A DNA stretch of 35,928 nucleotides from DATNFP01 sp035606335 (GTDB lineage Bacteria > Bacteroidota > Bacteroidia > Chitinophagales > Chitinophagaceae), in assembly GCA_035606335.1 (NCBI GenBank), contig DATNFP010000173.1, positions 1 through 35,928 of the forward strand. The letters are read 5' to 3'. The position numbers and the translations under genes were made by a program. The notes below the pieces were generated by a model. The model ran no database searches. It was not told the origin of the DNA and saw only the letters and a list, made by a program, of their open reading frames with translations. This document shows positions 24,472 through 33,046 of the stretch, piece after piece; the stretch's first letter is position 1; each line of letters begins with the position of its first letter.

Positions 24472-25326
24472 CTAATAAATTGTTACGTAGCCGGTTTCAA
24501 ATTCGGCGTTGTCCCTTTTCAGGATAAATTTATAAATTCCTTTTTGTTCAAAATTTCGCTTGTCAATTACAATAGGCGATTCAGTGATCTTTGGGACTTC
24601 AAGCACCTGGTTGTCCTTTGAATCGAAGAAACGGATGGAATAATGATGTTCTCTTACTTCCGGTAGCTCCATATTCACATGTCCTGTAAGAGGGTTTGTA
24701 AATACATAATGCGACTTTATATAGGCAAAAGGATTCATATCCGATGCATTGGGTGCCATCGATATTCTTATATTGGGTTTTATTGTAGCAGAGTCCACCG
24801 AAGTCGCCATTTTTACCTCGGTAGTATGCGAGGTTGTAAGGCTGTTTGAAGTGTCAATAGTTACTACGATGCCTGCTTTTGATTCTATAGTTCTTGTGTT
24901 CCCTCCTTCTGTCACGCTTATTTTTTGTAGTGAGTCATTAGGTGGCAGTACCATTTTTTCATTCAGCAATGTAGAACTGTCTATATGTATTTTTACTCTG
25001 TTGCTCATCCACGTAAGACTGGAACCGAACGAAATATATAATTGGTACCAGTTATTGCCCGGAGACGGGTGACCGTCTATAAATGCCTGTATACCCTTTT
25101 TGATATTTTTTACATAGCCTACTGTAGCATAATTATGCACACTGTCTGATGAGCGTTGTACGGCTATGGATTTGATACCATCATATTGGCAGTTCCAGGT
25201 AACCACTACCACACCTTTTTCTGTTGCGCCACCTATGTCTGGTAATATTGGCTGGGCTATTAAATTGGGTATAATGGAACTAAAAAGAATAATAAAAGCT
25301 ATGCGCGCTAAAATTTTTGGGAACAT
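24472..25326 (-). CDS. Secreted protein with a fibronectin type III-like N-terminus
   Basis: 284 residues with a signal peptide (cleavage near IAQ-P, ~25). Residues ~27-115 form an FnIII-like beta sandwich (KGVVVVTWNCQYDGIKSIAV, then a WYQLYIS strand). A Ser/Thr-rich linker (~115-200) follows, and a second beta domain ends in KFILKRDNAEFETGYVTIY, reminiscent of C-terminal segments that assist surface presentation. No catalytic residues are evident. It is probably an extracytoplasmic structural or binding protein and is a single gene. Confidence 0.65.
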   Translation of the reverse strand: MFPKILARIAFIILFSSIIPNLIAQPILPDIGGATEKGVVVVTWNCQYDGIKSIAVQRSSDSVHNYATVGYVKNIKKGIQAFIDGHPSPGNNWYQLYISFGSSLTWMSNRVKIHIDSSTLLNEKMVLPPNDSLQKISVTEGGNTRTIESKAGIVVTIDTSNSLTTSHTTEVKMATSVDSATIKPNIRISMAPNASDMNPFAYIKSHYVFTNPLTGHVNMELPEVREHHYSIRFFDSKDNQVLEVPKITESPIVIDKRNFEQKGIYKFILKRDNAEFETGYVTIY

Positions 25327-25342
25327 AAAGTCAAACGTACAG

Positions 25343-25350
25343 CAAAATTA
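25343..25350 (-). promoter_or_regulatory. Candidate -7 element for the FnIII-like secreted protein
   Basis: The minus strand reads TAATTTTG, matching TAnnTTTG, 16 nt before the ATG. No -33 TTG at the preferred distance. Confidence 0.35.
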
Positions 25351-25547
25351 TTTAGTTTAAATGAAGGGTGTTTAAGTTTTTCAATCTTCTAACATATTAT
25401 CTTCTACAGAGATTGTTTTCACCTTGTTTTCGAAAAATATATTTGTTTGATTTTTATATTTTTCATGTGGTTTTTTAATTAAGTGTGTACAAACTCATCT
25501 ATTAAAACATTTTCTCTTACTTTAGCCAATCCTTTTTAATATTCTAC

Positions 25548-27050
25548 ATGAGTTTATTTATAAGAAAACCGTTAAGTCAGCTATTTGCGGAGGCCGCTGA
25601 TTCCGAAAAAGGTTTAAAACGTACTCTATCAGCGGGATCACTTGTTGCGTTAGGGATAGGTGCTATTATTGGGGCAGGGCTGTTTGTAAGGACCGCTGCG
25701 GCTGCCGGAGGTCATGCGGGCCCTGCAGTTACCATCTCTTTTGCAATAGCTGCTTTTGGTTGTGCTCTTGCCGGATTGTGTTATGCGGAATTTGCCTCTA
25801 TGATACCCATTTCAGGTAGCGCCTACACTTATAGCTACACTACAATGGGAGAATTTGTCGCATGGATAATAGGTTGGGATCTTGTTTTGGAATATGCGCT
25901 TGGAGCAGCAACTGTGGCCATCGGCTGGTCTCAGTATTTAAACCGGCTGTTTGACGATTTTTTTCATTTTACTATTCCATACCAATGGTGCCATTCACCA
26001 TTCCAGGCGTCCGATGCGGGTGTGCACGGTATCTTAAATATACCGGCAGTATTTATTTTATTAATGCTTAGTTTATTATTAATAAGGGGCATACATGAGT
26101 CTGCATTGGTCAATAATATCATAGTAATAGTAAAGGTGGCAATAGTAATATTGATTATAATATTAGGATGGAAGTTTATTAATCCTGCTAACCATACTCC
26201 ATATTTAATTCCTGCAAATGCCGGGAAAATAAAGTTAAATACAGGACAGATACACAATTACGCAGATCCGTTAAATCACGGTTGGTTAGGAGTATTGCGG
26301 GGAGCGGGAATTGTATTTTTCGCTTTTATAGGGTTTGATGCTGTTTCCACCGCTGCACAAGAAGCAAAAAATCCTAAAAAAGATATGCCAATAGGCATTT
26401 TATTATCGCTTGTCATTTGTACTGCTCTCTATATATTGTTTTCTCATGTGCTTACTGGTCTGGCTCCATACAAAGAATTTATGACCACTGCCAGCGAAGC
26501 TTCTGTAAGCTATGCAATTACAACTTATATGCCTGGTTATGGCTGGCTTTCTTCATTGGTAACGGTAGCTATACTGGCAGGTTTTTCTTCCGTAATTCTT
26601 GTAATGCTGTTAGGGCAGACCCGCGTATTCTACACTATGAGCAACGATGGGCTGGTGCCTTCCTATTTCTCAAAGCTGCACACTAAACATCGCACTCCAT
26701 ACAAATCGCAATGGGTATTCTTTGCTTTCGTGTCGGTTTTTGCCGCATTTGTACCTGATAATATTGTCGGTGATATGACGAGCATAGGTACTTTGTTTGC
26801 CTTCGTGCTGGTATCGATTGGTGTGATGATTATGAGAATAAACAATCCTGAAGTGCCTCGCTATTTTAAAACGCCTGTATATTGGTTGGTATGCCCATTA
26901 GGTGCATTAGTATGTCTTACCATGATAGCTGGACTCGGTTGGGAAAACTGGACGCGTCTTTTTGTTTGGCTGATTATCGGTTTTTGTATCTATTTTGGTT
27001 ATAGTATTAAGCACAGCAAAGTGCGTAAGAACGCGGCAAATAATAAGTAG
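25548..27050 (+). CDS. APC-superfamily amino acid permease (cationic amino-acid transporter-like)
   Basis: 500 residues with about 12-13 membrane helices. The unwound TM1 substrate site is visible as GIGAIIGAGLFV (~36-47), and TM6 contains FFAFIGFDAVSTAAQEAKNP, both typical of the YfnA/CAT branch of APC transporters. These move amino acids with a proton or by exchange across the inner membrane. Arginine or lysine specificity is a family guess and not readable here. An APC-type QTRVFYTMSNDGLVP loop is also present. It is monocistronic; the next gene is a small, probably separate one. Confidence 0.92.
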   Translation: MSLFIRKPLSQLFAEAADSEKGLKRTLSAGSLVALGIGAIIGAGLFVRTAAAAGGHAGPAVTISFAIAAFGCALAGLCYAEFASMIPISGSAYTYSYTTMGEFVAWIIGWDLVLEYALGAATVAIGWSQYLNRLFDDFFHFTIPYQWCHSPFQASDAGVHGILNIPAVFILLMLSLLLIRGIHESALVNNIIVIVKVAIVILIIILGWKFINPANHTPYLIPANAGKIKLNTGQIHNYADPLNHGWLGVLRGAGIVFFAFIGFDAVSTAAQEAKNPKKDMPIGILLSLVICTALYILFSHVLTGLAPYKEFMTTASEASVSYAITTYMPGYGWLSSLVTVAILAGFSSVILVMLLGQTRVFYTMSNDGLVPSYFSKLHTKHRTPYKSQWVFFAFVSVFAAFVPDNIVGDMTSIGTLFAFVLVSIGVMIMRINNPEVPRYFKTPVYWLVCPLGALVCLTMIAGLGWENWTRLFVWLIIGFCIYFGYSIKHSKVRKNAANNK

Positions 27051-27144
27051 TTAACACTCTTTTATAGTTTTAGCTCTCCCGTGGCTTAATTTTTTTGGAA
27101 TAGTTGGGTTGTACCCAATTTAATATTCTAAAAACTTTAAAACT

Positions 27145-27363
27145 ATGAGAAAGAATATGAGGAATGCAGGCTTAGTATTGCTTGCTGCGGGCATTTTGGT
27201 TTATCCTTCAATGCTGCTATACAGGACTATTACAAAAAGAATGAGCTCACAAACTGACGAAGAGACTGACCATACTGCCACCAAAGAATTTGCACCTTCT
27301 TATAGGGGTAAACGTAGAAAACATCGCCATGCCGATGCACACACCGATCACCAACAGGCTTAG
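27145..27363 (+). CDS. Small single-pass membrane protein with a His/Lys-rich tail
   Basis: 72 residues. One hydrophobic helix (~8-26, AGLVLLAAGILVYPSMLLY) is followed by a polar tail with an RGKRRKHRHADAHTDHQQ end. The basic flank before the helix and the basic, His-rich C-terminus give no firm topology. It has no known domain. It is followed by a terminator, and codon usage looks like that of its neighbours, so it is likely real. Function unknown. Confidence 0.55.
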   Translation: MRKNMRNAGLVLLAAGILVYPSMLLYRTITKRMSSQTDEETDHTATKEFAPSYRGKRRKHRHADAHTDHQQA

Positions 27364-27384
27364 TTTTTATTTTTTTTAATAATG

Positions 27385-27417
27385 CAGACATTCTATAGCA
27401 GGGATGTCTGTTTTTTT
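27385..27417 (+). terminator. Probable terminator after the small membrane protein
   Basis: A 7-bp stem, CAGACAT / ATGTCTG, with a 12-nt loop followed directly by seven T residues. The loop is large, so it is weaker than the other terminators here. Confidence 0.55.
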
Positions 27418-27504
27418 ATGGTTTATAATCATTGCTTATAAAGAGTTATTAATTCTTCTCATCCAACGCTGCCGGTGCAAATTCAATTTGCCAACTGTTT
27501 TTAC

Positions 27505-27512
27505 TACATTTG
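27505..27512 (+). promoter_or_regulatory. Candidate -7 element for lpdA
   Basis: TACATTTG matches TAnnTTTG and lies 45 nt before the lpdA ATG. The nearest TTG (27488-27490) is too close (14-bp spacer) to be a standard -33 element. Confidence 0.4.
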
Positions 27513-27557
27513 CCCCCATTACACTATTTTAAATCTTTAAAATATTATTTCCTTTAT

Positions 27558-28964
27558 ATGGCATATGATGTAATCGTAATTGGTAGCGGGCCAGGTGGAT
27601 ATGTGGCTGCTATCCGTGCATCACAATTAGGTTTTAAGACAGCAGTAGTGGAACGTGAAAGTTTAGGAGGTATATGTCTTAACTGGGGTTGCATTCCTAC
27701 AAAAGCGTTAATAAAAACGGCTAATGTGTATGAGTATTTTGCTCATGCAAGTAATTATGGCCTTATCGCAAACGATTTCAAAGCCGATTTTCCGGCTGTA
27801 GTAAAGCGTAGCCGCGGCGTTGCCGATAAAATGAGCAAAGGTGTGCAATACCTGATGAAGAAGAATAAGATCGATGTGATAATGGGTACGGCTAAGCTGA
27901 ATACTAAAAAAGAAATTGAAGTGACAGGAGCAGATGGTAAAGTAACTGCTTACCAGTCCCGCCACACTATCCTGGCTACTGGAGCACGTTCTCGTCAGCT
28001 GCCTAATCTACCGATCGATGGTAAGAAAGTAATTGGTTATCGTGAAGCGCTTGTATTGCCACAACAGCCTAAAACAATGATAGTTGTTGGTTCCGGTGCC
28101 ATCGGAGTTGAGTTCGCATACTTTTACAGTAGTCTCGGTACTAAAGTAACAGTAGTTGAATTTATGCCCCGTATTGTACCTGTTGAAGATGAAGAGGTGT
28201 CTAAAGAGCTGGAAAAAAACTTCAAGAAAAAAGGTATTGAGGTAATGACAAATGCCTCTGTTGAAAAAGTAGATATTTCAGGCAATGGAGTAAAAGCTTT
28301 TGTGAAAACACAAAATGGCGATATTACACTTGAAGCAGATATAGTGCTTAGTGCTGTAGGTATCGCTGCAAATATTGAAAATATTGGCCTTGAAGCATTA
28401 GGGATAAAAACAGATAAAGGAAAGGTGCTTGTAGACAAATACTATAAGACCAATGTAGATGGTATCTATGCTATAGGTGATATGACGCCTGGACAAGCAT
28501 TGGCTCACGTTGCTTCTAAAGGTGGTATTATCTGCGCAGAAGCCATCGCATACAAAGAAGGTAAATTTCAACATCAGCCTGAACCACTTGATTATGGCAA
28601 TGTGCCGGGATGTACTTATTGCTCACCCGAAATAGCCTCAGTTGGTTTGACCGAAAAACAAGCTAAAGATGCTGGCTATGAAATAAAAGTGGGCAAGTTC
28701 CCGTTCTCAGCATCAGGAAAGGCAAGCGCTGCAGGTGCTACCGAAGGTTTTGTAAAAGTGATTTTTGATGCCAAATATGGAGAATGGCTGGGCACGCACA
28801 TGATAGGTGCTAACGTTACAGAAATGATAGCTGAAACTGTTGTGGCCCGTAAGCTCGAAACCACCTGGCAGGAAGTATTAGATAGTATTCATCCGCACCC
28901 AACAATGAGCGAAAATGTGAAAAATGCCGTGGAAGTGGCCTTGGGTGAAGCTATAGATATATAA
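27558..28964 (+). CDS. lpdA: Dihydrolipoyl dehydrogenase (E3)
   Basis: 468 residues from the ATG at 27558 (MAYDVIVIGSGPGGY); a TTG further upstream would add 16 unconserved residues that fall in the promoter. It re-oxidises dihydrolipoamide of 2-oxoacid dehydrogenases and the glycine cleavage system with NAD. Motifs: FAD-binding GSGPGG (9-14), the redox pair Cys40/Cys45 in GGICLNWGCIPTK, NAD-binding VGSGAIGVEFA, the second FAD segment YAIGD, and the C-terminal active-site HPHPTMSE. It is monocistronic with its own terminator. Confidence 0.96.
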   Translation: MAYDVIVIGSGPGGYVAAIRASQLGFKTAVVERESLGGICLNWGCIPTKALIKTANVYEYFAHASNYGLIANDFKADFPAVVKRSRGVADKMSKGVQYLMKKNKIDVIMGTAKLNTKKEIEVTGADGKVTAYQSRHTILATGARSRQLPNLPIDGKKVIGYREALVLPQQPKTMIVVGSGAIGVEFAYFYSSLGTKVTVVEFMPRIVPVEDEEVSKELEKNFKKKGIEVMTNASVEKVDISGNGVKAFVKTQNGDITLEADIVLSAVGIAANIENIGLEALGIKTDKGKVLVDKYYKTNVDGIYAIGDMTPGQALAHVASKGGIICAEAIAYKEGKFQHQPEPLDYGNVPGCTYCSPEIASVGLTEKQAKDAGYEIKVGKFPFSASGKASAAGATEGFVKVIFDAKYGEWLGTHMIGANVTEMIAETVVARKLETTWQEVLDSIHPHPTMSENVKNAVEVALGEAIDI

Positions 28965-28985
28965 ATTTAGTAAGTACCAATAATG

Positions 28986-29010
28986 AAAAGGCTGTTATAA
29001 ACAGCCTTTT
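28986..29010 (+). terminator. Intrinsic terminator after lpdA
   Basis: An 11-bp stem, AAAAGGCTGTT / AACAGCCTTTT, with a 3-nt loop, then CTGTTTTT. It starts 21 nt after the lpdA stop. Confidence 0.85.
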
Positions 29011-29155
29011 CTGTTTTTATATACCGCAGGATATTTACTTACTTAGTTTAAAATGCTTTAGGCACAATTATTTATACAAATTCATATTATTGAAAATATA
29101 TAATTTGTAAAATGCTTTTTGATAATTATATAAACGCACACTAAATATTGTTCCT

Positions 29156-30001
29156 ATGAAAAAGCTATTCATACTTGCCATTATCGCATTTGCTACTATA
29201 TGGGGAATTTCGGTGCAAGGTCAAAATTGCTGTGTAAAAAATAGTGATGATTGGAAGGCAATAGCCTCGAGCAAAGAATTTAAAGAATCTCACTTGCCAC
29301 CAGCCCCTCTTGCATATACTCCCGATAAAGGCTCAATGATACAATTCGAAACATTAGATGGTAAAAAGGGGAATGCATTTTATGTACCATCAGACGAACC
29401 CACTACCAAAGTGCTGATTATTTTTCATGAATGGTGGGGGCTTAATGATTACATTAAACGCGAAGCGGTACGTTGGCAAAAACTTTTGGGCAATGTAGAT
29501 GTATATGCGGTAGATCTTTACGATGGTCAGTCTACAGATGATCCGGATGTTGCAAGCAAATTGGCAAGTGGCCTGGATCAAAAGAGGGGAGAAGCAATTG
29601 TAAAAGGTGTGATAAGCAAGATAGGGAAGGACAAAATGATAGCTACTTTAGGATGGTGTATGGGCGGTGCATGGGCATTTACTGGGGCGATATTTGCTAC
29701 GAATGAAGCAAGCGGCTGTGTTATGTATTATGGTCCTCCCGAACAGGATGATAAGCGTATCAAACAGTTAAAAACTGATGTTCTTTATATATGGGGCGAT
29801 CAGGATAAATTTATCAAAAAAGCATTTGTAGACCAGTTTGGAGATAAGATAAAGGCTACAGGTCATTCTTTCGACTTGCATATATTCGATGCTGTCCATG
29901 CATTTGCAAATCCCAGCAATCCAAAATATGCACCATTGTATGCCACTCAGGCCCAGGACCTGGCAGTAAAATTTTTGAAAGAGAAATTAGTACTCGATTA
30001 A
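29156..30001 (+). CDS. Secreted dienelactone hydrolase family protein
   Basis: 281 residues with a signal peptide (~1-22, cleavage near QGQ) followed at once by a Cys-Cys pair (25-26). The alpha/beta-hydrolase fold carries the dienelactone-hydrolase triad: nucleophile Cys168 in GWCMGG, Asp217 in WGDQDKF and His248 in FDAVHAF. The oxyanion region FHEWWGLND (90-98) is standard. Family members cleave lactones and other esters; the real substrate outside the cytoplasm is unknown. Export of a DLH is less common than the cytosolic form. No operon partner is close. Confidence 0.9.
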   Translation: MKKLFILAIIAFATIWGISVQGQNCCVKNSDDWKAIASSKEFKESHLPPAPLAYTPDKGSMIQFETLDGKKGNAFYVPSDEPTTKVLIIFHEWWGLNDYIKREAVRWQKLLGNVDVYAVDLYDGQSTDDPDVASKLASGLDQKRGEAIVKGVISKIGKDKMIATLGWCMGGAWAFTGAIFATNEASGCVMYYGPPEQDDKRIKQLKTDVLYIWGDQDKFIKKAFVDQFGDKIKATGHSFDLHIFDAVHAFANPSNPKYAPLYATQAQDLAVKFLKEKLVLD

Positions 30002-30096
30002 TTTTCCGCATTATTGCTCGGGCATGTTGTGTTTTTCCCCATGGCGTGAATATTTTATTGGGGATATTCAGTAGTTAATTTTATACCTTCATTATT

Positions 30097-30708
30097 ATGA
30101 TTCACCCAAGCACCGAATTGAAATTTATCAGCCCTGAGAAGGGCTTTGGTGTTGTTGCAACAAAGTTGATCCCCAAGGGTACCATTACCTGGATAATGGA
30201 TCCATTAGATCAGATATTCTCCTCTAACGATATTAAAAAGCTCGATCCGTTTTTTCAGGATCTATTAGCGACATATTCATATCGGGATGGTAATGGGGAT
30301 TTTATTCTATGCTGGGATAATGCCAGGTTTGTGAATCATAGCTTTCATTCCAATTGTATTTCTACCGCCTACAATTTTGAGCTTGCAGTAAGAGATATAA
30401 AGGTTGGCGAAGAATTAACAGATGATTACGGATATCTGAATATTACTGAACCATTCGAATGCCTGCCGGAGCCTAACACGACCCGCAAAAAAGTATTTCC
30501 CGACGATCTGCTTCATTATCACTCTGAATGGGATTCACAATTAATAGAAGCCTTTAAATATTTTGATAAGGTCCCACAGGTTTTTCTCAAGTATATTGAC
30601 AAGCGCTACTCCGAAAAAGTAAAACGTGTGGCAGCAGGCCACGCTGAAATGGATTCTATATTAAATCTATACTATAAAGGAGCTCAAAAAGTTCTTGCCG
30701 CGCATTAG
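30097..30708 (+). CDS. SET domain-containing protein (putative lysine methyltransferase)
   Basis: 203 residues. SET motifs in order: GFGVVATKLIPKGTIT (16-31), the SAM-binding and knot-forming RFVNHSFHSNC (77-87, compare NHSC-x-PN), and the catalytic tyrosine region ELTDDYGY (106-113). A Cys-containing post-SET-like segment (FECLPEP, 120-126) follows but lacks the full zinc triad. Stand-alone SET proteins of this size occur in Bacteroidota and other bacteria; the substrate protein is not known. It is transcribed alone, with lepA 100 nt downstream under its own promoter. Confidence 0.88.
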   Translation: MIHPSTELKFISPEKGFGVVATKLIPKGTITWIMDPLDQIFSSNDIKKLDPFFQDLLATYSYRDGNGDFILCWDNARFVNHSFHSNCISTAYNFELAVRDIKVGEELTDDYGYLNITEPFECLPEPNTTRKKVFPDDLLHYHSEWDSQLIEAFKYFDKVPQVFLKYIDKRYSEKVKRVAAGHAEMDSILNLYYKGAQKVLAAH

Positions 30709-30764
30709 CAATCATATTCCTGGGAACATAATTGATTAATAAACGGAACGTATGAGTATTATTC

Positions 30765-30794
30765 TTGTACTCATTTTATAATACCGTACCTTTG
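30765..30794 (+). promoter_or_regulatory. lepA promoter (Bacteroidota sigma-A type)
   Basis: TTG at 30765-30767, a 19-bp spacer and TACCTTTG at 30787-30794, the same layout as the fumC promoter. Initiation near 30799-30803 would leave a leader of only about 7-11 nt before the lepA ATG at 30810. Confidence 0.72.
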
Positions 30795-30809
30795 CACTCG
30801 GTTTTTTAT

Positions 30810-32606
30810 ATGCAAAACATTCGGAATTTCTGTATCATAGCCCATATTGATCACGGTAAGAGTACCCTGGCAGATCGTCTATTGGAATTTACTAAAACCA
30901 TTTCAGCGCGTGACATGCAGGCACAGGTACTTGATGATATGGATCTGGAGCGTGAAAAAGGTATTACCATCAAGAGCCATGCTATCCAGATGGACTATGA
31001 GTACAAAGGACAGAAATATGTATTGAATCTTATTGATACTCCCGGGCACGTAGACTTTTCCTATGAAGTTTCGCGAGCATTGGCAGCTTGCGAAGGGGCG
31101 CTTTTATTGGTAGATGCCTCACAAGGCATCCAGGCACAAACCATTTCAAATTTATATCTGGCATTGGAGAATGATCTTGAGATCATTCCTGTTATCAACA
31201 AGATTGACATGGAAGGTGCAATGATACCTGAAGTTACCGACCAGATAACAGATTTGATCGGTTGCAAAAAGGAAGATATTATTCTGGCAAGTGGTAAATC
31301 TGGTATAGGCATTGAAGAGATCATGTCTGCTATTATTGAGCGGATACCCCCCCCGTCAGGAGATCCCAATGCGCCATTGCAGGCATTAGTATTTGATAGC
31401 GTATTCAATTCTTTTCGCGGTATTATAGCGTATTTCCGGGTTTTCAATGGTAAGATAAGTAAGGGTGATAAGGTAAAGTTTATTTATGCCGATAACGAAT
31501 ATTTTGCTGACGAAGTAGGAATTCTTAAAATGGCATTAGCTCCCCGGCAGGAAGTATTAACTGGTGATGTAGGGTATATTATTACGGGAATAAAAAATGC
31601 TAAGGAAGTCAAAGTAGGGGATACGCTCACACTTGTAAATAATCCATCCAAAGAAGCGATACATGGTTTTGAAGAAGTAAAACCAATGGTATTTGCTGGG
31701 ATCTTCCCTGTTAATACAGACGATTTTGAGGAGCTGAGAGAGTGCATGGAAAAACTGCAGCTTAATGATGCCTCACTAACTTTCGAACCGGAAACATCAC
31801 AAGCGCTTGGTTTTGGTTTCAGATGTGGCTTCTTAGGTATGCTGCACATGGAGATCATCCAGGAGCGCCTCGAGAGGGAATTTAATCAGACTGTAATTAC
31901 AACAGTTCCTAACGTTAGCTTTCATGCTTTTACTACTAAAAATAAGGACACCATAATGATTGTAAACAATCCGAGCGAGATGCCTGATCCAAGTAGTCTT
32001 GATCGCATTGAAGAACCATTTATACGTGCTCAGATCATTTCATTACCTGAATATATCGGTAATATCATGAGTCTTTGCCTCGGAAAGCGTGGTATCCTTA
32101 TCAATCAGCATTACCTTACCCCAACACGTGTGGAGTTGATATTTGAAATGCCGCTTGCTGAGATTGTTTTTGATTTTTACGACAAGCTCAAGTCCACAAC
32201 ACGCGGCTACGCATCTTTCGATTATCACCCACTGGATTATCGTGAAAGTGATATAATAAAAATGGATATCCTGCTCAATGGTGATCCTGTAGATGCCCTG
32301 AGTGCTTTGATACATCGTAGTAGAGCACAGGATTTTGGTCGTAAATTATGTACGAAATTGAAGGACCTTTTGCCGCGCCAACAATTCCTCATAGTCATTC
32401 AGGCCGCTATTGGCTCAAAGATTGTTGCTCGTGAGAATATATCAGCCATGCGTAAAGACGTAACTGCAAAATGTTATGGTGGTGATATATCACGTAAGCG
32501 CAAATTGTTGGAAAAGCAGAAAGAAGGGAAGAAGCGCATGCGTCAGATAGGAAATGTGGAAGTGCCGCAAGAAGCATTTCTTGCCGTATTAAAATTGGAT
32601 GAATAA
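30810..32606 (+). CDS. lepA: Translation factor LepA (EF-4)
   Basis: 598 residues from the ATG at 30810 (MQNIRNFCIIAHIDHGKSTL). The frame is open upstream, but that would run through the promoter. It is a membrane-associated or cytosolic GTPase that acts on ribosomes (back-translocation or assembly). G motifs: AHIDHGKST (11-19), DTPGH (76-80) and NKID (130-133). The C-terminal LepA-specific domain is present (SRKRKLLEKQKEGKKRMR, ~560-577). Length and motifs are standard. The small YggL-like gene follows 21 nt later. Confidence 0.97.
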   Translation: MQNIRNFCIIAHIDHGKSTLADRLLEFTKTISARDMQAQVLDDMDLEREKGITIKSHAIQMDYEYKGQKYVLNLIDTPGHVDFSYEVSRALAACEGALLLVDASQGIQAQTISNLYLALENDLEIIPVINKIDMEGAMIPEVTDQITDLIGCKKEDIILASGKSGIGIEEIMSAIIERIPPPSGDPNAPLQALVFDSVFNSFRGIIAYFRVFNGKISKGDKVKFIYADNEYFADEVGILKMALAPRQEVLTGDVGYIITGIKNAKEVKVGDTLTLVNNPSKEAIHGFEEVKPMVFAGIFPVNTDDFEELRECMEKLQLNDASLTFEPETSQALGFGFRCGFLGMLHMEIIQERLEREFNQTVITTVPNVSFHAFTTKNKDTIMIVNNPSEMPDPSSLDRIEEPFIRAQIISLPEYIGNIMSLCLGKRGILINQHYLTPTRVELIFEMPLAEIVFDFYDKLKSTTRGYASFDYHPLDYRESDIIKMDILLNGDPVDALSALIHRSRAQDFGRKLCTKLKDLLPRQQFLIVIQAAIGSKIVARENISAMRKDVTAKCYGGDISRKRKLLEKQKEGKKRMRQIGNVEVPQEAFLAVLKLDE

Positions 32607-32627
32607 TACGCCAATTATACTTAGACT

Positions 32628-32885
32628 ATGGAAACAAATAATATATCAGTTGAAGTTACATTTTCACGCGAGCTTACTGAGGACGAGCAGCGCAATTTCA
32701 TGCAGGATTTTATTAGTAGTATAACCTCCGATACCCTATATCATGGCGGGGGGATTAATAGCCAATCATTTAATATCACAATTGATATTAATGAATCTGG
32801 AACTGTTAGGCAGGAGATCGTTAATAGGATAACTAATTACCTGTCAGAACATAATGATATAATCCTTAAACAAGTAATTGAATAA
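32628..32885 (+). CDS. Small YggL-like (DUF469-like) protein
   Basis: 85 residues. The pattern (charged strand VEVTFSRELTEDEQ, helix with FMQDFISSIT, a GGG turn, strand, then helix RQEIVNRITNYLSEH and a last strand) resembles YggL/DUF469, small 50S-associated proteins with a FIxxV...GGG...RxxIxxWL layout. It starts 21 nt after lepA and is probably co-transcribed, which suits a ribosome-linked role. The similarity is weak, so the assignment is tentative. Confidence 0.5.
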   Translation: METNNISVEVTFSRELTEDEQRNFMQDFISSITSDTLYHGGGINSQSFNITIDINESGTVRQEIVNRITNYLSEHNDIILKQVIE

Positions 32886-33012
32886 AAGCTGCATTTTAAA
32901 TCTCAATTGATATTTAATTTAAAATATTTATTAGGACCACTAACGTATTCCTGCAAACCAACATCTATATGTAGGATTCTTTAGTAAAACAGTCCCTATA
33001 ATCGAATATCAA

Positions 33013-33037
33013 AAAAAGCCGGCATTGCCGGCTTTTT
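33013..33037. terminator. Bidirectional terminator between the YggL-like gene and the 931-residue gene
   Basis: An 11-bp stem, AAAAAGCCGGC / GCCGGCTTTTT, with loop ATT and T/A runs on both sides. It serves the convergent genes on either side. Confidence 0.85.
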
Positions 33038-33046
33038 AGATTATTG

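Noticed and set aside
27104..27118. Small hairpin TTGGGT-TGT-ACCCAA after the permease gene
   Set aside because: Only 6 bp with no T run; could be an operator or chance, not enough to call.
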